DNA from: Tautonia marina
GTDB taxonomy: Bacteria > Planctomycetota > Planctomycetia > Isosphaerales > Isosphaeraceae
DNA: 64,000 nucleotides
Direction: 5' to 3'
Assembly (NCBI RefSeq): GCF_009177065.1
Contig: NZ_WEZF01000006.1
Location: 1 to 64,000, forward strand
Below the pieces are notes generated by a model, which worked only from the letters and a program-made list of their open reading frames with translations, was not told the DNA's origin and made no database searches. The position numbers and the translations under genes were made by a program. Positions 7,894 to 16,383 of the stretch are shown piece after piece. Within the stretch, counting starts at the first letter, position 1; each line of letters starts with the position of its first letter.

Positions 7894-8666
7894 TATCCCC
7901 CGCTGCTGGCCCGAGGGGGAGGTGTCCCCGCGCCGAGTCCACCATCCACGCCCCAGTTCTGCCCGGTAATCCAGCCGGCCTCCGGCCCGAGCAGGAAGGC
8001 GGCCACCGCCGCGGGTTCCTCGGGCTGACCGACTCGGCCCAGCGGGTGCATCGCGGCGCTGAATTTTCGGGAGGCTTCATTCTGGAGCAACGCAGCGGTC
8101 AATGCCGTCTCGGTCAATCCCGGAGCCACGGCGTTGAATCGGATGTTCGACCTCGCGTACGAGATCGCCCCCGCTCGGACCAGCCCTTCGATTCCCGCCT
8201 TGGCCGCGGCGATTCCTTCGTGGTTATTGATGCCTTGCCTGACCGCCACCGTGCTGAATAGAACGATCGACCCGGAATTCTGGGTCCGCATGGGCTTCAG
8301 GGCCGCCTTCACGGCGAGGAACGCGGTTCGCAGATTGATGTGAATTGCCTGGTCGAATTCGTCCAGTCGCAACAGGTGAAGCGGCTTGATCACGACCGAT
8401 CCGATGCAATGCGCCAGGCCATCAAGTCGTCCGAACCGATCGACCGCGGTGGCAACGGCGCGTTCCAGGTCCTCGGCGTTCCCGGAGTCTCCCGCGACCG
8501 CGAGGGCCACGGTTTCGCCTCCCAGTTCGTCGACAACCCGATGAAGGCGATCCTCATTGCGGGCAAACAGGACGACCCGGTCCCCGCGATCAACGAGTTT
8601 CCGGGCCAGCGCCGAGCCGATGCCGCCGGAACCTCCTGTAATCAGCACGGTTTGCGATTCGGCCAT
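7893..8666 (-). CDS. SDR-family protein lacking the catalytic tyrosine
   Basis: This encodes 257 residues from the ATG at 8666, preceded by AGGAG nine bases upstream; a longer reading from 8738 has no ribosome site. The NAD(P)-binding TGGSGGIG motif is at residues 10-17 and Asn111 and Ser138 fit the SDR active site. However, the Y-x-x-x-K pair is not intact: Lys156 is present but the position four residues earlier is Ile152. The protein may therefore bind a dinucleotide without classical oxidoreductase activity, or use another acid. It heads an operon with the DUF4149 and DHH genes. Confidence 0.85.
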   Translation of the reverse strand: MAESQTVLITGGSGGIGSALARKLVDRGDRVVLFARNEDRLHRVVDELGGETVALAVAGDSGNAEDLERAVATAVDRFGRLDGLAHCIGSVVIKPLHLLRLDEFDQAIHINLRTAFLAVKAALKPMRTQNSGSIVLFSTVAVRQGINNHEGIAAAKAGIEGLVRAGAISYARSNIRFNAVAPGLTETALTAALLQNEASRKFSAAMHPLGRVGQPEEPAAVAAFLLGPEAGWITGQNWGVDGGLGAGTPPPRASSGG

Positions 8667-8791
8667 GATGCGCGTCTCCTGGGAAGTTGCATGTCGGTCT
8701 TCCGTCGTGTCGATGAATGAGACGGTGTTGTAGACCAAGCCTCTGGCGGGTCAACCCGACTGGTCTTGATGCTCAAAGCGGAGGTTTTCCT

Positions 8792-9298
8792 GTGCAACTC
8801 CGGGTTCGTCGTCTGATCGACCGCGCCATTCTGCCCTCGCGGCACAATTCCCGAGATGCCGGGCTCGACGTGTATGCGATCGACGACGTGATCGTTCGCC
8901 CCGGCCAGGTGCTCAAGGTGCCGACCGGCATTGCCATTCAGCCCGAGTCGATCCCTGGAGGCCCCGAGGCCCTCGTCTCCCTCGTCTGGGACAAGAGCGG
9001 CCGAGCCGCCTCGGGCCTGAAAACGATGGGAGGCGTGATCGACGAACCCTACACGGGGGAACTGCTGATCGTCGTTACCAACCTCAACCACGGTCCCGTT
9101 TTCGAGGCTCTGGCTCAGGGAAACGTCCCGGCCGTCAATCGGGCGCTTGAAGCCGCGACAATTCGCATCCCCTACGGCAAAGCGATTGCCCAGTTGCTCC
9201 TGCAATCGGTTCACCTTGCCGATCCGATCGAGGTTGCCGAACTCGACGCCACCGATCGGGGCGACCGGGGATTCGGATCGAGCGATCTCCCGAAATGA
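8792..9298 (+). CDS. dut: Deoxyuridine 5'-triphosphate nucleotidohydrolase (dUTPase)
   Basis: This encodes 168 residues from a GTG start at 8792, with GGAGG seven bases upstream; the in-frame ATG at 8717 lacks such a site. dUTPase converts dUTP to dUMP and pyrophosphate, which keeps uracil out of DNA and feeds dTMP synthesis. The five trimeric dUTPase motifs are visible in order: SRDAGLDVYA, WDKSGRA, GGVIDEPYTGEL, GKAIAQLLL and the glycine-rich RGDRGFGSS tail. It is divergently placed from the SDR operon and lies upstream of ruvA/ruvB, although 135 bases and a palindrome separate them. Confidence 0.9.
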   Translation: MQLRVRRLIDRAILPSRHNSRDAGLDVYAIDDVIVRPGQVLKVPTGIAIQPESIPGGPEALVSLVWDKSGRAASGLKTMGGVIDEPYTGELLIVVTNLNHGPVFEALAQGNVPAVNRALEAATIRIPYGKAIAQLLLQSVHLADPIEVAELDATDRGDRGFGSSDLPK

Positions 9299-9374
9299 TC
9301 CGGCGGCCAGAAGCCGGTCGGCGGAAACCGAGCAGGAAACTCTTGTCCTGAGGCTCGGGATCGGGCATGATGGT

Positions 9375-9387
9375 GTACAAATTGTAC
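9375..9387. promoter_or_regulatory. Palindrome upstream of ruvA, candidate operator
   Basis: GTACAAATTGTAC is a perfect 13-base palindrome (6 + 1 + 6) about 46 bases before the ruvA ATG. Position and dyad symmetry fit a repressor site for the ruvAB unit. It differs from the LexA boxes I know by spacing, so calling it an SOS box would be a guess. Confidence 0.35.
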
Positions 9388-9433
9388 GATTGGTGGGTCG
9401 GGACCCTCGACCGAACAGGGTGGGCGAATCGCG

Positions 9434-10102
9434 ATGATTACGCAGATCCGGGGCAGATTGCGGTCGGTTGCCGAGGAATCCTGCATCCTCGTCGTTGAGC
9501 CCTGCCTGGACCTCGAAGTGCTGATCCCCGAGTATGCCCGGCGCCAGTTGCAGGCGAAGCTGGAGGAGCCAGTGGTCCTGCATACGGTCTTCGACATCGA
9601 GGGGAACCAGATGTCGGGCCGGATGCGGCCGAGGCTCATCGGCTTCCTGTCTCCCGTTGATCGAGAGTTCTTCGACGTCTTCTGCTCGGTCGATGGGGTC
9701 GGGGTGCGAAAGGCCCTGCGGGCGATGGTTCGGCCGGTTCGGGAACTGGCGAGGATGATTCAGGATCAGGATGTCCGCACCCTGGCAACCTTTCCCGGAA
9801 TTGGTGAGGCGACGGCTGAGCGGATCGTTGCCAAGCTCCGTCGCAAGGTGAGCAAGTTCGCCCTGATGGTCGGCCCCTCGGCCGATGACCCCTCGGCCAT
9901 CGGCCCCCAGGAATCCAACGGCGAGGTCTCGAACGCGGAGCCCGACGTGATCCGAGACACCTACCACGCCTTGCTCTCCGTCGGTCACTCCGAGGCCCAG
10001 GCCCGTCACCTGATCGACCAGGTCCTTTCCGGCAAGAAGAAGTACAAGACGGTCGATGCCATGCTCATGGCCATCTACCAGAACGAGACCCCCGGAACCT
10101 GA
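9434..10102 (+). CDS. ruvA: Holliday junction branch migration protein RuvA
   Basis: This encodes 222 residues. RuvA tetramers clamp a four-way DNA junction and load the RuvB motors. Domain order is right: an N-terminal OB fold opening with MITQIRGRL, two helix-hairpin-helix motifs (FCSVDGVGVRKAL and FPGIGEATAERIVAKLR, about residues 85-135), a flexible acidic linker, then a three-helix domain III with SVGHSEAQARHLI that contacts RuvB. Length matches the family. ruvB follows after 45 bases, so the two are probably cotranscribed. No ruvC is next to them in the window. Confidence 0.92.
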   Translation: MITQIRGRLRSVAEESCILVVEPCLDLEVLIPEYARRQLQAKLEEPVVLHTVFDIEGNQMSGRMRPRLIGFLSPVDREFFDVFCSVDGVGVRKALRAMVRPVRELARMIQDQDVRTLATFPGIGEATAERIVAKLRRKVSKFALMVGPSADDPSAIGPQESNGEVSNAEPDVIRDTYHALLSVGHSEAQARHLIDQVLSGKKKYKTVDAMLMAIYQNETPGT

Positions 10103-10147
10103 CCCAGGCTCGCAAGCGCCAGGACTGAAGATGGAAGGAGCGAACCG

Positions 10148-11248
10148 ATGAGTGCGAGGGAGCCGATCATCACCGGCGGAGGGCCTCCCGAGGACGACGC
10201 CCCCCGCCATCGTGAGGTCCGAGACGACCGCGTCCCCGCTCCGGCCGAAGGGATGGACGAGAAGCTCCGCCCGCAATCCCTTCGAGAAGTCATCGGTCAG
10301 CGATCGGTGGCCGAGCGGCTCTCGATTGCTCTGGAAGCCTCGCGGAAGCGCGGCGAGCCCTTGCCGCATATCCTGTTTGATGGACCTCCCGGTCTGGGCA
10401 AGACGACCTTCGCCACCGTTTTGCACAACGAGCTGGGTGTCGAGCTGGCCATGACCAGCGGCCCGGCCCTGGCCAAGAACGCGGATATCCTGCCGTACCT
10501 GACCAATGCCTCGGCCGGATCGATCCTGTTCATCGACGAGATTCACCGGCTCCCCCGGGTGGTCGAGGAGTTCATCTACCCGGTGATGGAGGACTTCCGG
10601 GTCGATATCGTGCTGGGGGAGGGGATGAACGCAAGGACGGTCAACCTGCCCTTGAAGAAGTTCACGATCATCGGGGCCACAACCCGAAGCGGGATGCTCT
10701 CCGGCCCCTTGCGCGACCGCTTCCACCTGCATGAGCATCTGGAGTTCTACGACGTGGACGACCTGGCGAGGATCGTCGCCATCAACGCCGGAAAGCTCCG
10801 CACGACGATTACCACCGACGCCGCCGAGGAACTCGCCCGGCGCAGCCGAGGAACCCCCCGCCTGGCCAATGCCCGGCTCCGATGGGTCCGAGACTACGCC
10901 GTGGCCCGAGCCGACGGTCACATCACCCGGCCGATCGCCGTCGATGCGCTCGACATGCAGGAGGTGGACGTGGAGGGACTCGATCGGCAAGACCGCCGCT
11001 ATATCGAGACCCTCATCCGGGTCTTCCGAGGCGGGCCAACCGGCGTTGAGGCCCTCGCCGCGACCATGAACATCGCCATCGACACCCTGACCGACGAGGT
11101 CGAGCCGTTCCTGCTGCGGCGCGAGTTTATCGTCCGCACCCCCCGGGGCCGACGGGCCACCGAGGTCGCGTACGAGCACCTCGGGCTTGAGGCTCCGGAA
11201 CCTGACCCCCCCTTCGACCTGATCGATCAGCCTCGTTTGTTTGAATGA
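10148..11248 (+). CDS. ruvB: Holliday junction branch migration ATPase RuvB
   Basis: This encodes 366 residues with GGAG seven bases before the ATG. It is a AAA+ hexameric motor that drives branch migration during recombinational repair. Visible motifs: GQRSVAERL, Walker A GPPGLGKTT, Walker B FIDEIHRL, sensor I in GATTR, the GPLRDRF arginine-finger region, and the C-terminal winged helix with RRATEVAYEHL. The first 35 residues are a charged, proline-rich extension longer than in enteric RuvB. It follows ruvA closely, and the BrkB-like gene starts 80 bases downstream. Confidence 0.95.
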   Translation: MSAREPIITGGGPPEDDAPRHREVRDDRVPAPAEGMDEKLRPQSLREVIGQRSVAERLSIALEASRKRGEPLPHILFDGPPGLGKTTFATVLHNELGVELAMTSGPALAKNADILPYLTNASAGSILFIDEIHRLPRVVEEFIYPVMEDFRVDIVLGEGMNARTVNLPLKKFTIIGATTRSGMLSGPLRDRFHLHEHLEFYDVDDLARIVAINAGKLRTTITTDAAEELARRSRGTPRLANARLRWVRDYAVARADGHITRPIAVDALDMQEVDVEGLDRQDRRYIETLIRVFRGGPTGVEALAATMNIAIDTLTDEVEPFLLRREFIVRTPRGRRATEVAYEHLGLEAPEPDPPFDLIDQPRLFE

Positions 11249-11328
11249 CGGCGTGGTCACGGTTTTGGTCCCGAAGTTGCTCTACACCTCTTCTCAGACG
11301 AGTTCCAAGAAGATGAGGAGGGGTTGCG

Positions 11329-12333
11329 GTGCAGGTGACGCCCGTTCGATTACGATCAGCGTTCAATCTGGGAGGTCTAACGCCGAGACAACTGGCTTCG
11401 CGGACCTGGTGCCAGATCTCCAAGAATTCCCTGATGAGTCGGGCCGCCGCCATTGCCTTCTATGCGATGCTGGCGCTGGTTCCCTTTCTGGCACTGATCC
11501 TGACCTTGACCGTCAAGGCCTTGCCGAACCTCTCGGAATCACGCTTTGCTCAGGGACAAGACCTGGGAACTCAGGCGGTGTCGGAATTCGAACGAACGCT
11601 GGAGCAGTCGTTCCCTGCCGAAGCCGTGGGTTTGATCGAGGGACAGATTCAGCAGATTCAGGAGCAAGGGCGGGTCGATTTGCTCTCTTTTGGTCTGCTG
11701 GTCACAATCTGGCTGGCGTCTGCCCTGTTTCTTGAAATCATGGCGGCGCTGAACGCGGTGCATGGGGTTTCCGAATCGCGGCCGATCTGGAAGCTTCGGC
11801 TTCAGGCGATCGCCTTGACACTCGTGCAGGCGACGATTCTGATCGCGGCGTTGGTGTCGATCGTTGCCTGGCCGCAGATCATCCAGGCCATTGGACTGGG
11901 CAGCGGCCCGGCCTTCCTCGTTTCTGCCGTTCGGTGGCTTTTGATTGTCCTCATGCTTTTGTGCAGCTTCGCCATGGCCTTCTATTTCGGACCCGACGCC
12001 GATACTCGATGGGAATGGATCACTCCGGGCAGTCTCTTTGGGACGGTCGTCTTCGTGATCGCTACGATCGGGTTTCGGGTCTATGTGCAGAATTTCGCCA
12101 ATTATAATGAGACGTATGGAACCCTGGGCGGTGTCATGGTCCTGATGTTCTGGTTCTGGATCTCGGCGCTCGTCTTGCTCGTTTCTGCTCAGGTGAACCG
12201 GGTGATCGAGGATGCCTCTCCCGTGGGCAAGAAAACCGGCCAGCGAGTCGATCCAACCACACCGCCCGATTTCGAACAGATCGACCCGGAACCTGCCCCT
12301 GAGTCGGCCGAGCGTCAGCAGGCTCGCCGGTGA
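11329..12333 (+). CDS. YihY/BrkB-family integral membrane protein
   Basis: This encodes 334 residues from a GTG start preceded by a GAGGAGG-type site. At least five or six hydrophobic segments are present (first about residues 36-62), including the family's early SRAAAIAFYAMLALVPFLAL and the YGTLGGVMVLMFWFW stretch near residue 265. Members are inner-membrane proteins, formerly called ribonuclease BN by mistake, of uncertain transport function. The C-terminal 45 residues are polar and proline-rich. Whether it is cotranscribed with ruvAB cannot be told from sequence. Confidence 0.88.
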   Translation: MQVTPVRLRSAFNLGGLTPRQLASRTWCQISKNSLMSRAAAIAFYAMLALVPFLALILTLTVKALPNLSESRFAQGQDLGTQAVSEFERTLEQSFPAEAVGLIEGQIQQIQEQGRVDLLSFGLLVTIWLASALFLEIMAALNAVHGVSESRPIWKLRLQAIALTLVQATILIAALVSIVAWPQIIQAIGLGSGPAFLVSAVRWLLIVLMLLCSFAMAFYFGPDADTRWEWITPGSLFGTVVFVIATIGFRVYVQNFANYNETYGTLGGVMVLMFWFWISALVLLVSAQVNRVIEDASPVGKKTGQRVDPTTPPDFEQIDPEPAPESAERQQARR

Positions 12334-12480
12334 TCTGTTCCGGGGAATTCGAGGGGAGTCGTTCCATGGATCACGGCTCCTTGAGCACTCTGCCCCAATC
12401 CTGATCCGTCAGGTTTCCGTTGCCCGCTCGAACGGGTCAGCCTGCAAAGAGCGGAGGACTTCGGTGCCTTCCGAGTGGCA

Positions 12481-12523
12481 GGGTGCGCGGCTCGGTGCGC
12501 CTCGGGTGCGCGGCTCGGTGCGC
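12481..12523 (+). repeat. Two perfect 20-bp direct repeats
   Basis: GGGTGCGCGGCTCGGTGCGC occupies 12481-12500 and again 12504-12523, separated by CTC. Each copy contains GGTGCGC-like subrepeats. Probably a local duplication in non-coding DNA. Confidence 0.7.
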
Positions 12524-12617
12524 GAAGTCACGATGGGGCCAGATCGAAAAAATCCTTTTCTGGAAAAGACTTCCGTCGCTGAGCTTGGGTTCGTTCCGTC
12601 AAACGGCTTCAGGCGGA

Positions 12618-12661
12618 ATGGCTTCGTTTCGCGCGGTGCAGGATGGCTTCGTTTCGCGCGG
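12618..12661 (+). repeat. Two perfect 19-bp direct repeats, 25-bp period
   Basis: ATGGCTTCGTTTCGCGCGG occurs at 12618-12636 and 12643-12661. Role unknown; likely slippage-type duplication, or paired protein binding sites. Confidence 0.65.
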
Positions 12662-13234
12662 GGGAGCGAGGTCGATTGCGGTGATTCGCACGCAGGAGTG
12701 TGGTCGTCGGATTGATGGTGGGATCGTCCTGGTTGCGTTCGAATTGTCAAAGAAAGGGTGAAGCGTTTGAGCGATCGAAGACCAACAGAGGATCGCGGTC
12801 GAAGAAGCGGGGACTGGTCTTGAACGACTGCCCACGCTTGAAAGTATCGAGAAATCACGGTCGGGCAGTCACAAAAAGATGGGTTGGAAACCGGAAGATC
12901 GAGTCGAAGGGAGTCGGAGCAGAATCGGACCAGGGAGCGGGATGGTCGGTGGAAGATCGTCTTTTTGAGCCAGTTCGAGGTCTGTGTTCTAGAGTCCTCT
13001 GACGCTGGAAGGTTGGGAGAAGGTGCTCGGGGATGATTGGGGGCGATGGCATGGCTCCCGGGTTCCCCCCTTGGTAGGCGATCAGGTCGTTGATCCGGGG
13101 ACTGGGGGACTCTGTGATTCCGCGAAACGGATGCCCAAACCCGAACGCGACCGAAGCCTGGGGCGGGGTCCGAGGGTCGGACTCGCGAAGCAAACCGATC
13201 CGCCAGTGATCAAATCACCACAGGACTCAACCGC

Positions 13235-16183
13235 ATGACGTATCAGCGTGATCGCAAGAGCTGGCTCGCATCCGTGACCTTACGGTTTGGGACGCACTCG
13301 AACCGGCGGAAGGATCGACGATCGAGCATCCGCTCCGTCGAGCTGCTGGAACCCAGGCAGCTTCTGGCAACGTTTGCGGTTACGAATCTTGATGCATTTG
13401 GCGAGGGGTCGCTCCGTCGGGCCATTCAGCTGGCGAACCAGAACGAGGGGATGGACGCGATCTCGTTTGAGGTCAGCGGAACGATTCGGACGGGGCGGGT
13501 CGCGCTGCCGGTGGTCACCGATCCCGTGGCGATTGACGGAACGTCGGCTCCTGGATTCGACGGCACACCGAGGGTGACGGTGAACTTCGCCCATCAGCGG
13601 GGGCTGGTCTTCGGCCGGGGGGCCGAGGGATCGCAACTGACCTCGCTGGCGATGATTGGCGCGGAGGGGGCAGGGGTGACGCTGCAAGCGTCGCGCGTGA
13701 CGGTGGCCGGCAACTTCATTGGCCTCGACGCCGACGGGAGAAGCGGACGGGGCAACAGCGGCGACGGAATCCGAATCCTCCCGAGTTCGCGCGGGAATCT
13801 GATCGGGAACGTCGATCCGGTGACGGGAATTGATTTCTTTGATGCGTCGGGCGTGGGGATGCAGCCGGTATCAGGATGGCAGGGAATCCGCGCCTGGAGT
13901 GCTCCCGGCGAGTTCATGATCACCGGGACATCGAGTACGAATGGTTTGCTGTACATCGGGCCGATCTCGGGGACTGGGGGCACGAGCTATGCGGTGAACA
14001 TGCCGGGGGCGGCCACGACGAGTGTCTACGGGCCGGATCTGCTCGAATCCGGCGACATTCGGCTGGTCGGGAGCTATCGGACCGGAGACGATCAGGTGCT
14101 CGGGTTCGTCTACCAGGGGGCGCTCAACGACCTGGGGAACGCCGGGAACTACCGGACCATCGCCTATCCCGGCGCACAGTTTAATTATGTTCACAGCACG
14201 ATGGAGCGTTTTGCCGTCGGCAATGCGGATGGGCCGGAGGGGAACTTGCCGATCGGGACGGGGCACGCCTTCCTGTACGATCTGGAACAGGAGATGTTCT
14301 TACCGGATCTCGTTTATCCGGGTTCGACCTCGACCACGGCGTACGGCATCTGGCACAACGGCGAGGCGAGTTACACCATTGCTGGAGGATACACGGCCCT
14401 CGGCCCCGGATCGGAGGGATCGATTGCGCAGGGCTATCTGGTCGACTTCAACGCGGTGACGGGGGAACTGACGAACTGGACCTCGTTCGAACCGCCGAGC
14501 GGCCTCATCGGCGTGGATCTCGTGACCCACTTTGAGGGGATCAGCGGCGAGGAATCGGGCGTTTATACGATCAGCGCCGACGCGGTGACGTTGGGATCGG
14601 GAGATGACGGACAGGGATACTGGCTCACGATTCGGCGGAACGCGGACGGCTCGTTCAGCCAGGGAGATTGGATCCCACTGACCTATCCCGGTTCGAGTGG
14701 TATCACCAGCGCGAACTCGGTGGCCGGGAATCAGGTGATTGGCATTGTGATCGCTGAATCGGGCACCTTCTCCTATCAATCGACGGTCAACGTCGGGTTT
14801 CACCGATCGAACGTGATCAGCGGCAACGGGGGGAACGGTATTTCGATTATTGGATCGCATGAAAACGTGATTGCGATGAACCAGATCGGGACCGACGTGT
14901 CGGGAACGGTCGCGTTCGGCAACGGGAGGAACGGAATCCTGGTGACCCACGGGGCATCGGGGAACATGATTGGCGGAGAGGCGACGGGAGGGAACGACCC
15001 GACGGCCGGCGTGTTCGTCAGACCTCCGCAAGGAAACCTGATTTCGGGGAACCGAGGCAATGGGGTGCTGATCAATGGTCGAGCCACGCGCAACACACTG
15101 AGCGGGAACTTCGTGGGGACCGATGCCGGCGGGTCGTCGGCGCTCGGGAACCGACTCGACGGGGTGGCGATCGTCGGGGCGCATGGGAATGCCTTGATCG
15201 GTTGCGAATTCCAGAACAGCCCGTTTGTCTATTACAACGTGCTGAGTGGGAACGGCGGGAATGGCCTGCGGATTACTGACGCCAATGACACGACGGTGCA
15301 TGCGAACTTCATGGGAATCGGCGCGGACAATGCAACGAGCGTCGGCAATGGCCGCAATGGGATTCTCGTTTCGGGACGATCGCGGAACACGCAGGTCGGC
15401 GGGGTGATTCCGCTCGGCAATGTGACCTCGGGCAATGCCTGGAACGGGATCGAGGTACGCGATCGGGCGAGCGGGTTCGTCTCGTTCAACACCTTTGCCG
15501 GGATTGCCGCGTTTGGTGACGCGGTGCCGAACGGCCGGAATGGGATCCTGGTGACTTCCGTCGGCGGAGACAACCTGATTCGCACGTCGATCGTCGGGGG
15601 AAACCTCGGTAACGGGATCGAGATCGGCGGGTGGGCGACCGGCGTTCAGGTGACTGAGACCGGCGTCGGGACCAATACGAGGCTCGATGCGGCGATTCCA
15701 AACGGAGGAAGTGGTATCCGGATCTCCGGACATGCTCACTCGAACGCAATTGGCGGGTTTCAACCGTCGATCGAGCCGAGGATGACAATTTCGGGGAACC
15801 TCGGCTACGGGGTGGAAGTTGTCGGGAAGGCGAGGGGGAACCGGATTTTCAATGCGGCGATCGGCACGGATGTGATGGGGAACGCCCCGATCGGCAATGG
15901 CCTGGGAGGCGTTTTGCTTGGGCCGGGAACGTCGGGAACAATCATCGGGGGAGAGGCAGCGCGTTTCCAGACCGTGATTCGTCAGAACGTGGGGAACGGG
16001 CTCACCATTCTGGACTCAAGGGGAAACAGGGTGGTCGGCAACGGTATTGAGGAGAACACCTGGTTTGGCCTGTTCGCGGCCGGCGACGTGCGAGGAACCG
16101 TGGTCGCAGGGAACACGATCGCGGGGAACGGAAGCGGTCAGGTCGATGTGTCGAGCGCGAGGGGAATCGTGATCTTGCCGTGA
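13235..16183 (+). CDS. LEPR-XLL surface protein, beta-helix with HAF-like insertion
   Basis: This encodes 982 residues. Near the N-terminus VELLEPRQLLA (about residues 35-45) is the LEPR-XLL motif that marks many large exported planctomycete proteins. Residues 46-190 and about 515-980 consist of short repeats of the form N-G-N-G-I-x-I and N-x-I-G-T/G-D, which fit a right-handed parallel beta-helix. Between them lies a different block of about 325 residues with GHAFLYD near residue 343 and several similar stretches, resembling HAF repeats. The protein is probably exported or surface-bound and may bind or cleave polysaccharide; no catalytic residues are evident. It stands alone between non-coding regions. 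Confidence 0.8.
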   Translation: MTYQRDRKSWLASVTLRFGTHSNRRKDRRSSIRSVELLEPRQLLATFAVTNLDAFGEGSLRRAIQLANQNEGMDAISFEVSGTIRTGRVALPVVTDPVAIDGTSAPGFDGTPRVTVNFAHQRGLVFGRGAEGSQLTSLAMIGAEGAGVTLQASRVTVAGNFIGLDADGRSGRGNSGDGIRILPSSRGNLIGNVDPVTGIDFFDASGVGMQPVSGWQGIRAWSAPGEFMITGTSSTNGLLYIGPISGTGGTSYAVNMPGAATTSVYGPDLLESGDIRLVGSYRTGDDQVLGFVYQGALNDLGNAGNYRTIAYPGAQFNYVHSTMERFAVGNADGPEGNLPIGTGHAFLYDLEQEMFLPDLVYPGSTSTTAYGIWHNGEASYTIAGGYTALGPGSEGSIAQGYLVDFNAVTGELTNWTSFEPPSGLIGVDLVTHFEGISGEESGVYTISADAVTLGSGDDGQGYWLTIRRNADGSFSQGDWIPLTYPGSSGITSANSVAGNQVIGIVIAESGTFSYQSTVNVGFHRSNVISGNGGNGISIIGSHENVIAMNQIGTDVSGTVAFGNGRNGILVTHGASGNMIGGEATGGNDPTAGVFVRPPQGNLISGNRGNGVLINGRATRNTLSGNFVGTDAGGSSALGNRLDGVAIVGAHGNALIGCEFQNSPFVYYNVLSGNGGNGLRITDANDTTVHANFMGIGADNATSVGNGRNGILVSGRSRNTQVGGVIPLGNVTSGNAWNGIEVRDRASGFVSFNTFAGIAAFGDAVPNGRNGILVTSVGGDNLIRTSIVGGNLGNGIEIGGWATGVQVTETGVGTNTRLDAAIPNGGSGIRISGHAHSNAIGGFQPSIEPRMTISGNLGYGVEVVGKARGNRIFNAAIGTDVMGNAPIGNGLGGVLLGPGTSGTIIGGEAARFQTVIRQNVGNGLTILDSRGNRVVGNGIEENTWFGLFAAGDVRGTVVAGNTIAGNGSGQVDVSSARGIVILP

Positions 16184-16262
16184 GGCGTGGGAGTCGAGGG
16201 AGGGGGGCGTGGTTGGATCGGTTTGAGCTGGCCGCGGTCCCCCTCACCCGGCCTGGCGGCCA

Positions 16263-16289
16263 CCCTCTCCCCCGCGACGGGGGAGAGGG
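16263..16289. terminator. Perfect 12-bp hairpin downstream of LEPR-XLL gene
   Basis: CCCTCTCCCCCG at 16263-16274 pairs fully with 16278-16289 around a CGA loop. It lies between the converging LEPR-XLL and TPR-thioredoxin genes, so it may stop transcription from both sides, although T-tracts are absent. GC-rich hairpins of this look are also common dispersed repeats in bacteria. Confidence 0.5.
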
Positions 16290-16383
16290 AGCGTGAATGC
16301 TCTGGCGATCGACGGCAAGCCACGCTTTCCCCTACGAACGAGGGAATACGTGGCTGCTTTGATCCAGGCAAATCAAGAGCCGC

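Larger units (their letters stand above)
12334..13234. other. Intergenic region without a supported gene
   Basis: About 900 bases hold two families of direct repeats (given separately) and no open frame with protein-like composition and a ribosome site. The right end should hold the promoter of the LEPR-XLL gene, but I see no clear -35/-10 pair. A small RNA cannot be excluded. Confidence 0.5.

Noticed and set aside
9375-9387. Calling the ruvA-upstream palindrome a LexA box
   Set aside because: The half-site spacing does not match the LexA boxes I know, so it is kept only as an operator candidate.
8642-11260. Long minus-strand open frame (about 870 residues) opposite dut, ruvA and ruvB
   Set aside because: It lies antisense to three genes with intact motifs, and its protein is low-complexity without domains. 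It results from high GC content.
5853-12540. A 15-base string (CGAAGTCACGATGGG) present near 5855 and again near 12525
   Set aside because: One shared 15-mer is expected by chance in a window of this length and composition, and no extended similarity surrounds it.
14300-15763. Minus-strand open frame of about 490 residues within the LEPR-XLL gene
   Set aside because: Its Arg/Asp/Pro-rich sequence mirrors the repeat codons of the plus-strand gene; no domain is seen.
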